DNA from: Thermococcus sp. JdF3
GTDB lineage: Archaea; Methanobacteriota_B; Thermococci; Thermococcales; Thermococcaceae
DNA length: 64,000 nt
Reading direction: 5' to 3'
NCBI RefSeq assembly: GCF_012027495.1
Contig: NZ_SNUK01000002.1
Coordinates: 248,001 to 312,000, forward strand
The translations under genes were made by a program, and so were the position numbers. The notes beneath the pieces were generated by a model that did not search any database, was not told where the DNA came from, and worked only from the letters and a program-made list of their open reading frames with translations. This document shows, piece after piece, positions 53,302 to 61,272 of this stretch; within the stretch, counting starts at the first letter, position 1; the number at the start of each line of letters is the position of its first letter.

Positions 53302-54105
53302 ATGAGGGTAGAGGATCAGATAGTGTTTACGGCGCATCACGGGAACTGGAAGGTGGCGGACAGGCTCCTCGATATGGACGACGAGAAGGTGGCTCACTTC
53401 ATAGCGAGCATCGCCAACACGGTCAACGCGAAGATACCTGAGTACCTCACGGAGGTTATGAACGTCGCGGGAATATCGAGCCTCGCCGAGGAGCTGGCGC
53501 AGAAGAACCTGAGCGATGCTGTCGTAGCTCTTAAATCCCCGGGAACCGCGAGGAAGCTGGGCCAGCTCGTCTTCGAGGACGACAAGAAGCTCAGGAAGCA
53601 CCTCGTTGATGTCGCCAAGGCGCTCCTCGTCAGGGAGGTTCTCTCCAAGAAAGCCCCCGTGGACTACCCAGAGGGGCCGCTGAGCGAGGTCAGGATAGTC
53701 TTCCCGTACAACGAGGACCACGTCAACTTTACGGCGTTCCACCTCAGCGCGGAGCACGGCAAGTGGAGGGCCGTCCGGAGGCTCATAATCGACGACAAGA
53801 CGCCGATGGCGGACGTCGCAAGGCTCCTCGCGGGCATAAACGAGAGCATAACCCTGAAGCTCCCCGTCTACGCCGGCATCGACGTGGAGGGAATAGACGC
53901 ATGGTTCGGCGAGTTCAAGAAGGTTAAGAAGGCGGAGATTCCTGCGGTCGTTGAGAAGTACCTGCACTTCCCTGCCGAGAACTACGCCCCCAGGCCGTTC
54001 GTTGAGCATGCCCGTGTTTACGCCCTGAGGACGGCCCTGGAGAAGATAGGCCTGCCCCTCGATGTCCCGGCCAAGAGCCTTGAGAAGTACCTGGAGAAGA
54101 AGTGA
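53302..54105 (+). CDS. duplicated-domain archaeal protein (DUF2666-like)
   Basis: A 267-residue soluble protein of two homologous halves. [18 protein letters not shown] (about residues 6-23) and [20 protein letters not shown] (about 137-156) open equivalent domains, each followed by a helical segment ([19 protein letters not shown] and [19 protein letters not shown]). It appears to be the archaeal DUF2666 family, whose function is unknown. ATG 53302 has GGTGA five bases upstream and is preferred to the ATG at 53290. It is divergent from lon. Confidence 0.7.
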   Translation: MRVEDQIVFTAHHGNWKVADRLLDMDDEKVAHFIASIANTVNAKIPEYLTEVMNVAGISSLAEELAQKNLSDAVVALKSPGTARKLGQLVFEDDKKLRKHLVDVAKALLVREVLSKKAPVDYPEGPLSEVRIVFPYNEDHVNFTAFHLSAEHGKWRAVRRLIIDDKTPMADVARLLAGINESITLKLPVYAGIDVEGIDAWFGEFKKVKKAEIPAVVEKYLHFPAENYAPRPFVEHARVYALRTALEKIGLPLDVPAKSLEKYLEKK

Positions 54106-54111
54106 TTGGAA

Positions 54112-54186
54112 ATCCCGTGATGAAGCCGAGGACACCCGAGCGGTGCCCCAGCCGCAATGAGGAGTCTTCGCTTCGCTGATTCTCCG
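54112..54186 (+). ncRNA. box C/D guide sRNA
   Basis: In the short gap between the DUF2666-like gene and ridA the plus strand has box C GTGATGA (54117-54123), a D' box CCGA (54136-54139, one base off CTGA), C' ATGAGGA (54157-54163) and D CTGA (54176-54179). Both guides are exactly 12 bases: AGCCGAGGACAC and GTCTTCGCTTCG. Predicted targets read GUGUCCUCGGCU (methylation at C) and CGAAGCGAAGAC (at G). Weak complementarity of the flanks (GGAAATC and GATTCTCC) could form the terminal stem. No separate promoter is obvious, so it may be processed from the upstream mRNA. Confidence 0.75.
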
Positions 54187-54200
54187 TTGGGGGTGAAAAC

Positions 54201-54584
54201 ATGAAAAAGGAAACCGTCTTTACTGAAAGGGCCCCGAAGCCGATAGGGCCGTACAGCCAGGGGATAATCGCCGAGGGAAGGCTCCTCTTCGTCTCCGGGC
54301 AGATACCGATAAACCCCGAAACCGGGGAACTTGTGGAGGGGGGCATAGAGGAGCAGGCCAGGACGGCGATTGAGAATCTTCTGGCGGTGGTCGAGGCCGC
54401 GGGGGGAAGCGCCGAGAACGTGGTGAAGGTCACGGTTTACATCAGGAACATGGGTGACTATGCCAGATTCAACGAGGTCTACAACCGCTACTTCTCCAAC
54501 TCCAAGCCTGCCAGGGCGGTTGTTGAGGTCTCAAACCTGCCCAAGGGCGTGGCGGTTGAAGTGGAGGCCATCGCCGTCCTCTGA
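54201..54584 (+). CDS. ridA: RidA-family enamine/imine deaminase
   Basis: A 127-residue trimeric RidA/YjgF protein that hydrolyses reactive 2-aminoacrylate and related imines made by PLP enzymes. Family landmarks are [21 protein letters not shown], the Arg in [14 protein letters not shown] (residue about 105) and Glu in [11 protein letters not shown] (about 120). GGGGGTGAAAAC precedes the ATG. Length is normal for the family. Confidence 0.93.
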   Translation: MKKETVFTERAPKPIGPYSQGIIAEGRLLFVSGQIPINPETGELVEGGIEEQARTAIENLLAVVEAAGGSAENVVKVTVYIRNMGDYARFNEVYNRYFSNSKPARAVVEVSNLPKGVAVEVEAIAVL

Positions 54585-54621
54585 GTCTTTTCCTATTTTC
54601 ACAGACCGGGAAGGTGAAAGC

Positions 54622-54993
54622 ATGGACGTCGTGAGAATAAGGAGAGAGCTGCTCGAATACCTGCTGGAGCTGGCGCGCGAGTTCTACCCAAACGAGTTCG
54701 CCGGTTTCCTGAGGGAGAAGGACGGGGTCTTCGAGGAGGTTCTCATAGCCCCCAACCCGCACTTCGGCACGAGCTCGGCTTTCTTCGACACATGGATGCT
54801 GCCCTACGACGGGAGCATAAAGGGAACCGTCCACTCACATCCGGGGCCGAGCGCCAGGCCCTCCCAGGCGGACCTCCACTTCTTCTCGAAGTTTGGAGGC
54901 GTTCACCTGATAATAGCGTATCCCTTTACGGAAGACGCTGTCAGAGCGTACCTGAGCAGCGGCGAGCGCATCAGGATGGAGATAGTGGACTGA
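54622..54993 (+). CDS. JAMM/MPN+ metalloprotease (desampylase-like)
   Basis: A 123-residue zinc isopeptidase of the JAB1/MPN+ family. The upstream Glu lies in YPNEFAGFL and the JAMM motif is HSHPGPSARPSQADL, giving H-x-H-x7-S-x2-D. Haloarchaeal HvJAMM1 homologues remove ubiquitin-like SAMP proteins, so cleavage of small modifier conjugates is the best guess. ATG 54622 follows AAGGTGAAAG. It is on the same strand as ridA, 37 bp after it. Confidence 0.85.
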   Translation: MDVVRIRRELLEYLLELAREFYPNEFAGFLREKDGVFEEVLIAPNPHFGTSSAFFDTWMLPYDGSIKGTVHSHPGPSARPSQADLHFFSKFGGVHLIIAYPFTEDAVRAYLSSGERIRMEIVD

Positions 54994-55074
54994 GCGCACA
55001 GCGCAAGGGATCGACGCTCGTTCATGTGAAAATTCTTAAAAAGGTGGGCCGCACTAAGAGTTTTGGTGTTGGAC

Positions 55075-55452
55075 ATGAAGGTGCGTGACGTTCTGGACAG
55101 GCTGGACGAGAAACAGAAGAGGACAGTGATGCAGTGTTTTGAGACATGCAACATACCCGACCTCGACAGGGAAGTGGACATCCACGTCGATGACGAAACG
55201 ATGGGGTTCCTCAAGGCGATATCCAATCCCCTGCGGTTCAGGATACTCAAGCTTCTGAAGGATAACTGGATGTGCGTGTGCCTGATATCCAAGATACTCG
55301 AGCAGGACCAGACCCTGATCAGCCACCACCTCCGTACCCTAAAGGCCCTGAACCTGATCGACGAGCGCAAGGAGGGCAAGATGCACTTCTACAGAACCAA
55401 CAAAGATGTGCTCGAGGAGTATCTCACAAAGGTTCGTGAGGGGCTGGTGTGA
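55075..55452 (+). CDS. ArsR-family metal-responsive repressor
   Basis: A 125-residue winged-helix regulator. The DNA-recognition region is LISHHLRTLKALNLI and the wing is GKMHFYRT. WMCVCLISKIL puts a Cys-x-Cys pair at the alpha-3 position used by ArsR/SmtB sensors for arsenite, lead or cadmium, and a further Cys pair (QCFETC) lies near residue 20. ATG 55075 is used rather than the in-frame GTG upstream; TTCTTAAAAAGG at 55033-55044 is the likely TATA region. No metal transporter is adjacent. Confidence 0.82.
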   Translation: MKVRDVLDRLDEKQKRTVMQCFETCNIPDLDREVDIHVDDETMGFLKAISNPLRFRILKLLKDNWMCVCLISKILEQDQTLISHHLRTLKALNLIDERKEGKMHFYRTNKDVLEEYLTKVREGLV

Positions 55453-55769
55453 CCGTGAACGAGCACCAGGAAAAAGTTGACAGGCTCGTCAGGGAGTTCG
55501 GCGGCTACTGGAGCCCCTTCGAGATGCTCGCGGCGCTGGTGGAGGAGGTCGGCGAGCTGGCTGACGAGCTTCTGAAGGTCGAGGGTGTAAAAGGCACGGG
55601 GGAGAAGGAACGTCTGGAGGAGGAAATTGGCGACGTGGTCTTCGCACTCGCCTGCATCGCGAACTACTACGGTGTCGACCTCCTGACCGCGCTGGAGAAA
55701 AGTGTGAAAAAGTACCTGGTCCGCGATGGAAACAGATGGAAAGAATCCGATGAAGACTCAGAAAAATAA
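55449..55769 (+). CDS. MazG-like nucleotide pyrophosphohydrolase
   Basis: A 106-residue single-domain MazG protein. The metal-binding helices have LVEEVGELADELLK and LEEEIGDVVFALACIANYY, matching ExxE...ExxD of the all-alpha NTP pyrophosphatases that remove aberrant nucleotides. GTG 55449 overlaps the ArsR stop (GTGA), so both are made from one message. The C-terminus is polar and short. Confidence 0.87.
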   Translation: MTVNEHQEKVDRLVREFGGYWSPFEMLAALVEEVGELADELLKVEGVKGTGEKERLEEEIGDVVFALACIANYYGVDLLTALEKSVKKYLVRDGNRWKESDEDSEK

Positions 55770-55774
55770 AGATA

Positions 55775-55811
55775 TTTCACTGTAACAACTGGTTTCACTG
55801 TATAACCAAGT
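55775..55811. repeat. operator-like repeats upstream of the Lrp gene
   Basis: TTTCACTGTA occurs twice in direct orientation (55775-55784 and 55793-55802). The second copy sits inside an imperfect inverted repeat AACTGGTT...AACCAAGTT (55787-55811). They lie about 75 bp before the TATA-like ATTTTTATAATC (55873-55884) of the Lrp-family gene and could be regulator sites. Confidence 0.4.
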
Positions 55812-55925
55812 TTTACGCGTATACTGCCTCCGTGGAGTGACCGAAGGGTTAGAAATAATCCAACTTATAGAAACATTTTTATAATCGAATGGTCAACTAG
55901 GATAAAAGCACCTGGAGGTGAAGGG

Positions 55926-56375
55926 ATGGCGGATAAAATAAACGGAATAGACATCCGCATTTTAAAGCTCCTCTCAAAGAACGCCCGCCTTACTTACAAG
56001 GAACTCGCCGAGATTCTTGGTACCACCAGACAGAGAATATCCAGGAGGATGGACCGTCTCGAGAGGAACGGCGTCATAAAGAAGTACACCGTTATACCCG
56101 ACTACGACGCCCTCGGCTACGTCCACGTGATCCTCGGAATAACCGTCAAGCCATCGGTCAACATCGACGAGATAATCCCCACCCTGGTTGAGGACGAGAA
56201 CATCAAGATCATCCAGCGCGCCATCGGCTCCCACAGCCTGGTCATACACATAGTCGGGCCAAAGGACATGAAGGAGCTCGAAAAGATCATCTCAGAGGTC
56301 TCCAGGAAGATACCCGGAATCGATACTCTGGATATAACATTCGTCACAGAGACCGTCAAGTTCGAGGTTCTTTGA
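55926..56375 (+). CDS. Lrp/AsnC-family transcriptional regulator
   Basis: A 149-residue feast/famine regulator. The helix-turn-helix is in YKELAEILGTTRQRISRRMDRL (about 23-44; the recognition helix is TTRQRISRRMDRL). The C-terminal RAM domain spans about 65-149 (VILGITVKPSVNIDEIIPTL, IGSHSLVIHIVG). Such proteins form dimers to octamers that bind amino acids. GGAGGTGAAGGG precedes the ATG, and the promoter region carries repeats at 55775-55811 that may be its own operator. Confidence 0.9.
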   Translation: MADKINGIDIRILKLLSKNARLTYKELAEILGTTRQRISRRMDRLERNGVIKKYTVIPDYDALGYVHVILGITVKPSVNIDEIIPTLVEDENIKIIQRAIGSHSLVIHIVGPKDMKELEKIISEVSRKIPGIDTLDITFVTETVKFEVL

Positions 56376-56453
56376 TTTCCCTTACTTCCTTCGTCAACCG
56401 CCGAGAGAAAGAATAATAAACGCACCGCAGCACTTCTTCCCAAGGTGGCAACG

Positions 56454-57176
56454 ATGCTCGAAAGAATCGCCGTGGACTTGGCAGTGGTCGCCGGACTGGG
56501 CCTCGGCTCGTACTGGTTCGGGGCCCTCGACGCAAAGGGTGCCATCGCAGCGGCGGTGCTGGGGCTTGTTGTCATAGAACTCGGCGGGATTTATCCGTTC
56601 CTGGCCATGGTGGCCTTCGTTGTCATCGGCGTTCTTGCAACCAAGTACCGGTTTATGGAGAAGGTCAGACTCGGCGCGGCCCAGAGCAGAAACGGAGTCA
56701 GGAGCTGGGGCAACGTCCTTGGAAACGGGCTCGCTGCCGCCATCTTCCTGGTCTTCGAGCGGCTGTCCCATATGGATGTCTTCTGGGCGGCGACGTTCGC
56801 GGCCATTGCAACCGCAAACGGGGACACCCTTGCCAGCGAGCTTGGGAAGGTTTTCGGGAGGAGCCCGAAACTGATAACCAACTTTAAACCCGCCAGGCCG
56901 GGAACCAACGGCGCCGTGTCCTGGGCAGGTGAAGTCTTTGCCCTTACCGGAGCGCTGGCGATAGCACTGTTCGCCCTCCCCCTGACGGAGGAGAAGGGGC
57001 TTATGCTCCTCGCGGTTACCCTGGGCGGCTTCATCGGGGTTAACCTGGACAGCCTCATAGGCGCCACCCTGGAGAACGAGGGCATCACCAACAACAACTC
57101 CACCAATTTCCTGGCCTCACTCCTGGGCGGCTTCGTGGGCGCTGGCCTGTTCTACATCCTTCACGGGGGAGCATGA
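56454..57176 (+). CDS. DUF92 membrane protein (TMEM19-like)
   Basis: A 240-residue membrane protein with about six helices of the DUF92 family. Signature blocks are AAIATANGDTLASELGKVFG, KPARPGTNGAVSWAGE and FIGVNLDSLIGATLE followed by the Asn-rich NNNSTNFLASLLGG. In bacteria and plants related proteins act in phytyl or isoprenoid phosphate metabolism, so a polyprenyl-phosphate role is possible but unproven. ATG 56454 has AAGGTGGC upstream. Confidence 0.85.
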   Translation: MLERIAVDLAVVAGLGLGSYWFGALDAKGAIAAAVLGLVVIELGGIYPFLAMVAFVVIGVLATKYRFMEKVRLGAAQSRNGVRSWGNVLGNGLAAAIFLVFERLSHMDVFWAATFAAIATANGDTLASELGKVFGRSPKLITNFKPARPGTNGAVSWAGEVFALTGALAIALFALPLTEEKGLMLLAVTLGGFIGVNLDSLIGATLENEGITNNNSTNFLASLLGGFVGAGLFYILHGGA

Positions 57177-57206
57177 GATTTTAAAACCACTAAGTGAGAA
57201 TTTCCC

Positions 57207-57268
57207 CGGCGGATGATGACTACGGCGGATTCCTGAGCGGTGAGGACGACCTTAGGGTCTGACGCCGT
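57207..57268 (+). ncRNA. box C/D guide sRNA
   Basis: All boxes lie on the plus strand: C ATGATGA (57213-57219), D' CTGA (57233-57236), C' GTGAGGA (57240-57246) and D CTGA (57259-57262). Flanking GGCG (57208-57211) and CGCC (57263-57266) form the terminal stem. The D' guide is CTACGGCGGATTC and the D guide CGACCTTAGGGT, predicting targets GAAUCCGCCGUAG (methylation at C) and ACCCUAAGGUCG (at U). A TATA-like ATTTTAAAACC (57178-57187) places transcription start at about 57207, so this RNA has its own promoter. Confidence 0.88.
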
Positions 57269-57319
57269 TTGCATAACGTGCAATTCCATAACTGAAGAAT
57301 TAAAGAGAGGTTCGATGGG

Positions 57320-58390
57320 TTAATCGGAAACCGCCTCTCCCTTTGCCTCCCGCTCCCCTGCGTATTCCTCATAAACCTCCCAGAGGGACACGAGTGCGGC
57401 TGGAATGCCGTGCTCGGTGGCAAATGTCATGTACGGGGCAAGGTCGATCACGTAATCCGCGAACCTGAAGAGGCCCCTCGGAATCCCCTCGCGGGAGCCG
57501 ATGAACACCACGACCTCCTTCGCATGGAACATGTCGCGCGCAAGCCTCTCTCCAACCTGTGCCACGGTTGGGCCCTTGGGGTCAGTTATTATGAGGAGCC
57601 TTTTGTCCCTCCTTTTGTCGCGAACCACCTGATAAAGGTCCCACACGCTGACGGGGACCTTCTCAACCTTCCATGGATAACTCTCACGCTGTATTCTGTG
57701 CCTGCTCTCCTGACCAACCCTGACACCTTTGATGAACTCGGCCAGCTCGAGGGCATCCATCTTTCCCTTCGGGGCTATTATGAGCTCCTTCACCTCGAAG
57801 GCCTGGGCGGCCCTTCCGATCTTCTCTCCAAAGGAGCGGCAGACCTTGTAGCCTCCCCAGTACGGCATCTGGACAACGGTGACCTTGCGGAAGAGCTCCC
57901 TGGCGTCCCTCTTGTCCGGAGTGAACTTCCTGAACTCCTCGCCCGGGAGAACCGAAACGTACGCCCTGTCGCCGATTATCTCGACCCGAACAACCTTGTC
58001 CGGCCAGCTGAGGTTCACGTCGGCGCCCGTGAGCTCGCGCACCCTTGCTCCAAGCTCCCTGTTGACGTCGATGCTTGAGAACCCGTGCTTTCCGCGCCTC
58101 TTCGTCCTCACCGCAAAGGTCTCGTCCTCCGCTATGAGGGGGGCCACCTTCTCGGCGGTTTCGACGATCCTCTCGAGCTCGGCGGGAACCTCCACCAAAA
58201 CAGGAATGACCCTCTCGATCTCGGGGATGCCGAGCATCACCTCGGCCGCGTTCCCGTCCCCAGTCTCCACGATGACGAGTCCGTAATAGCCCATCGGAGA
58301 GATCCAGACCTCGGCGTCAGGGAGCGCCTCCCCGATGTAATTGGCCGCAACGCCCTCCATACCCCTCTGTGTCTTCACGAGAAACTTCAC
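57320..58390 (-). CDS. THUMP-SPOUT RNA methyltransferase
   Basis: A 356-residue protein predicted to methylate RNA. An N-terminal ferredoxin-like/THUMP region spans about 1-165 (LIAEDETFAVRTKRRGKHGF is the THUMP core). The C-terminal SPOUT knot follows, with LLIITDPKGPTVAQVGERLA, VVVFIGSREGIPRGLFRFADYVIDL and the end FATEHGIPAALVSLWEVYEEY. The SAM-binding trefoil knot fits the GSREGIPRG loop. The start is GTG 58390, preceded by GGTGAG. The modified nucleotide is not predictable. Confidence 0.82.
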   Translation of the reverse strand: MKFLVKTQRGMEGVAANYIGEALPDAEVWISPMGYYGLVIVETGDGNAAEVMLGIPEIERVIPVLVEVPAELERIVETAEKVAPLIAEDETFAVRTKRRGKHGFSSIDVNRELGARVRELTGADVNLSWPDKVVRVEIIGDRAYVSVLPGEEFRKFTPDKRDARELFRKVTVVQMPYWGGYKVCRSFGEKIGRAAQAFEVKELIIAPKGKMDALELAEFIKGVRVGQESRHRIQRESYPWKVEKVPVSVWDLYQVVRDKRRDKRLLIITDPKGPTVAQVGERLARDMFHAKEVVVFIGSREGIPRGLFRFADYVIDLAPYMTFATEHGIPAALVSLWEVYEEYAGEREAKGEAVSD

Positions 58391-58477
58391 ACACTCACCC
58401 CCGGAAAACACTCGCGAGGATATTTAAAAGCATGTGGGAAGCAGCAGAAGATCGGAGAATAGAGAATTAAGAGGCCC

Positions 58478-59080
58478 TCAGGCCTCCGGCTCGGCGAGAA
58501 CCTTGATCTTCCTGATCTCGGCCCTCTTGATCGGGTAGATCTTCCTGGCTTCCTTGGCCATCTCGGCGGCCATCTTGCCGCTGACGGCCTCGAGAACGAA
58601 GTCCCTGTAGTTCAGCTCCTCGGCCTTCTTGTGGATGATGTCCCTGATGATCTCCCTGATGGCCCTCTCCTGGCTGGTCTGGATGCGCCTGTAGGCGATG
58701 ACCATGCCCATGACGCGGAGCTTGTAGCCGTCCTTGGTGGTGACGTTGTAGATACCATCAACGCGGGTGGTTCTCCTCCTGACGAGGCTCCTTATGTAGC
58801 TCCTCGAGAGGGTGTGGCCCTTGAACTTGGTGTAGGCGTTCTGGCCCTTGACGTCGTAGACCTGGAAGTAGAGCTTGACCTGGCCCTTGGTGAAGTCGCC
58901 GGTGAGGTCCTTGAGGGTGGTCTCGATGACCCTTCCTATGACCTTCTCCGGCTCGTCGGCCGGGGTAAGGCCTATCTCCTTGCTCCCGAAGAAGTCCGGA
59001 GCGTAAACTATATACCACTCCTTGCTCTTCCACTTATCCTTGGTAGCGGCAGCCTTCTTCCTTGGGTTAACTTTTGCCAT
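58478..59080 (-). CDS. rps3ae: ribosomal protein eS1 (S3ae)
   Basis: A 200-residue small-subunit ribosomal protein found in archaea and eukaryotes. It starts [19 protein letters not shown] and has [40 protein letters not shown] and the C-terminal [19 protein letters not shown]. It is the last gene of the rps15-GAN-pcc1-eS1 operon, 15 bp after pcc1, with GGAGGTG overlapping that gap. Confidence 0.95.
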   Translation of the reverse strand: MAKVNPRKKAAATKDKWKSKEWYIVYAPDFFGSKEIGLTPADEPEKVIGRVIETTLKDLTGDFTKGQVKLYFQVYDVKGQNAYTKFKGHTLSRSYIRSLVRRRTTRVDGIYNVTTKDGYKLRVMGMVIAYRRIQTSQERAIREIIRDIIHKKAEELNYRDFVLEAVSGKMAAEMAKEARKIYPIKRAEIRKIKVLAEPEA

Positions 59081-59095
59081 CTTAACACCTCCACT

Positions 59096-59356
59096 TCACA
59101 CCTTTTCGGTAACATCTTCGGCGATTTTGATTGAAAACACCAAATCGTCCAGCGCTTTGATGAGTGTTTCAATCTCACCCGAGTATTTAACCTTTGTTAT
59201 GACGTCCCCATTTTCCCATCGGGTCAGCACATTTAAACTTTTCTTTAGGCCACCAGGAATGCTGGCGTTGTCCACTTCGAGGGACCGGGCTATGGCCTCC
59301 GCCCTCTTCGGATCGCCGTAGTGCCAGACCATCTCCACCCTGGCCTCAACCCTCAC
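59096..59356 (-). CDS. pcc1: KEOPS complex subunit Pcc1
   Basis: An 86-residue Pcc1 protein, the dimerisation subunit of the KEOPS complex that adds threonylcarbamoyl to adenosine 37 of ANN-decoding tRNAs. The fold shows as [40 protein letters not shown] and the C-terminal helix [23 protein letters not shown] 59356 is chosen over a start at 59386 because GGAGGG lies eight bases before it and family proteins are about 80 residues. It overlaps the GAN gene end by 11 bp. Confidence 0.85.
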   Translation of the reverse strand: MRVEARVEMVWHYGDPKRAEAIARSLEVDNASIPGGLKKSLNVLTRWENGDVITKVKYSGEIETLIKALDDLVFSIKIAEDVTEKV

Positions 59357-60776
59357 TGGATTTTCCCTCCCGGAGCTGCCTTCCAAGGGCCTCGTTGAAG
59401 AGTTTGATGAACTCCTCGATCCTGTCCCTCGGGAAGCGGATTCCAGCGGCTATCGCATGCCCCCCGCCTTCTCCGCCGAGCTTCTCCGCGACCTCACGCA
59501 GTGCATCGCCGAGGTGGTAGCCCTTCTCAAGGGCCCTCTCCGTGGTTCTTGCGGATCCCTTCACGAGGCTCTCGTCCTCGTCGCTGTCGGCCAGCACTAC
59601 GACCGGCTTCTCGGGGTCAACCAGCCCGGCGTTTATCGCTATGTTGGCGGCGATGCCGACGAGAGTGTCCCTGATGCTCCTGCCTGCGTAGAAGACGTAG
59701 GCGTGCTCTCCCTCGTCCGCCATGCTCCAGTTCTGGATTATAAACTTCCTGGCCTCTATCTGTTCCCGCTTGTAATCGTCAAGCATCTTCCTGGCGCGCC
59801 TGTAGGCATCCCCGTCACCGAGGCATATCGCAACTCCCAGCGTCCCGGCGTTCAGTCTGCCGGTGGCGTTGAGGAGCGTGGCGAACTCCCTCGCCTCGTG
59901 CCTCGGGTCGCCCTCCGGGTAGAGCGGGCTTACCACCACGTCCCCAATGAGCCGGTCTATGGCCTCCTTGGGGGCGCCGTGTTTGATGAGGTGTATCACC
60001 AGTGCATCGTGAAGCTTCCGCTTCTCCTCCTCGCGGAGCTGCCAGTACTTCACCTCCGGGTCGAAGCCCCTGGCGCGGAGCCACTCTATGGCCTTCCGCT
60101 CATCGCCAGTTACCTCGGGAATCTCCGGGTTGGTGGAGTAGGCCAGCATCTGGCGTAGAGGCCGGCTTTCGCGCCCGAAGAGGCGAAGTTCCTTCCGAAC
60201 CTCCAGGATGCCGAGTTCCTTTCCGTCCTCTATGATGTCAAGGTTCATGCCGTGGAACGTGCCGTCTATCTCCTGCATGTCGCCGACGGCGCCGACGAGG
60301 GCGATATAGGCCAGATCCCGATTCTTCTCGTTCATCTCCCTGGCGACGAAGTAGGCAACGCCCGAACCGCTGAGATCGCGGACGCTGTTGGCGCCAAGGG
60401 GGACGGGGTTAACGAGAACGTGGGAATCCGTGGAGAACCCGTCCCTCTCGGGTGGATGATGGTCCGCAACAACGACAGTGGCGCCTTCGAGGTACTTCTC
60501 GATGAGACCCATCGAGCCGCTTCCCAGGTCGCTGAAGACGTATATCCTGTGCTTTTCAGCGGCCAGCTCCTTTATGAGCTCCTCGCTCACCTGTTTGACG
60601 ATGCTGAGCTGGAAGGTCCCGCCCTCGCGCGCCACCGCTTTGGCCAGGATTGCTCCTGCCGTTATACCGTCCGCGTCGCGGTGGGAGACTATGCGGATGG
60701 TGTGCCCTAACTCAATGTGCATTCTGATCAGTTCGGCGCCCTCCCTGGCCCGCTCCAAAAACGCCCCTCTATCCAC
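59346..60776 (-). CDS. GINS-associated nuclease GAN (RecJ-like DHH exonuclease)
   Basis: A 476-residue archaeal RecJ/Cdc45 relative. DHH motifs are [34 protein letters not shown] and [10 protein letters not shown]; the DHHA1 domain ends in [20 protein letters not shown]. In Thermococcus the GAN protein binds GINS in the CMG-like helicase and degrades single-stranded DNA from the 5' end. The start is GTG 60776 with GGTGGTGA upstream. It sits between rps15 and pcc1, the gene order I recall for Thermococcales GAN. Confidence 0.9.
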   Translation of the reverse strand: MDRGAFLERAREGAELIRMHIELGHTIRIVSHRDADGITAGAILAKAVAREGGTFQLSIVKQVSEELIKELAAEKHRIYVFSDLGSGSMGLIEKYLEGATVVVADHHPPERDGFSTDSHVLVNPVPLGANSVRDLSGSGVAYFVAREMNEKNRDLAYIALVGAVGDMQEIDGTFHGMNLDIIEDGKELGILEVRKELRLFGRESRPLRQMLAYSTNPEIPEVTGDERKAIEWLRARGFDPEVKYWQLREEEKRKLHDALVIHLIKHGAPKEAIDRLIGDVVVSPLYPEGDPRHEAREFATLLNATGRLNAGTLGVAICLGDGDAYRRARKMLDDYKREQIEARKFIIQNWSMADEGEHAYVFYAGRSIRDTLVGIAANIAINAGLVDPEKPVVVLADSDEDESLVKGSARTTERALEKGYHLGDALREVAEKLGGEGGGHAIAAGIRFPRDRIEEFIKLFNEALGRQLREGKSSEG

Positions 60777-60816
60777 GGCAGGTTCACCACCGCAGGTTTA
60801 AGAAGAAGGAAAGGGA

Positions 60817-61272
60817 TCAGCGGACCAGGAGCTTGGCCTGCTCCGGATCGTAGCGCCACTTGGCCGGCAGCTTGCCGGTCCTGCGGTAGTACTTGACGAG
60901 GCGCCTAATCTTGCTCTCGGTGAGCTGGAGACCGCGCCTTGAGTGCTTGTCCTTCGGGTGCATCTCGAGGTGCTTCCTGAGCTTGACGGCCTTCCTGATG
61001 AGAGCCATGAGGTCCTCCGGGATGCTCGGCGCGAGGCCGTTCTCCTCGAGGATCTTGGTTATCTTCTTGCCGGTGACGAGCTTGACGCTCGGGATTCCGT
61101 ACTGATCCCTGAGGATGGTTCCTATCATGGCAGCGCTGTAGCCTTCCTTCCTGAGCTTGATAACGAGCCCCTCGACCTCCTCCGCCGTGTACTCAACCCA
61201 GGTCGGCGGAGCGGTCCTCGGTGGCCTCTTAGAACCAGACTTACCTCTCTTTCTCGCGTGTATCCTTGCCAT
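60817..61272 (-). CDS. rps15: ribosomal protein uS15
   Basis: A 151-residue archaeal/eukaryal S15: [19 protein letters not shown], then the archaeal N-terminal domain ([35 protein letters not shown]) and the conserved rRNA-binding part [15 protein letters not shown] with [17 protein letters not shown] 61272 has GGGAGGTG six bases upstream. It is the first gene of an operon with GAN, pcc1 and eS1. Its 5' end overlaps the last 32 bp of the LAGLIDADG gene in another frame. Confidence 0.96.
   Translation of the reverse strand: MARIHARKRGKSGSKRPPRTAPPTWVEYTAEEVEGLVIKLRKEGYSAAMIGTILRDQYGIPSVKLVTGKKITKILEENGLAPSIPEDLMALIRKAVKLRKHLEMHPKDKHSRRGLQLTESKIRRLVKYYRRTGKLPAKWRYDPEQAKLLVR

Noticed and set aside
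53185-54135. Upstream in-frame extension of the lon gene on the minus strand
   Set aside because: The extra 317 codons lie opposite the DUF2666-like gene and before a good ribosome binding site at the lon ATG 53184.
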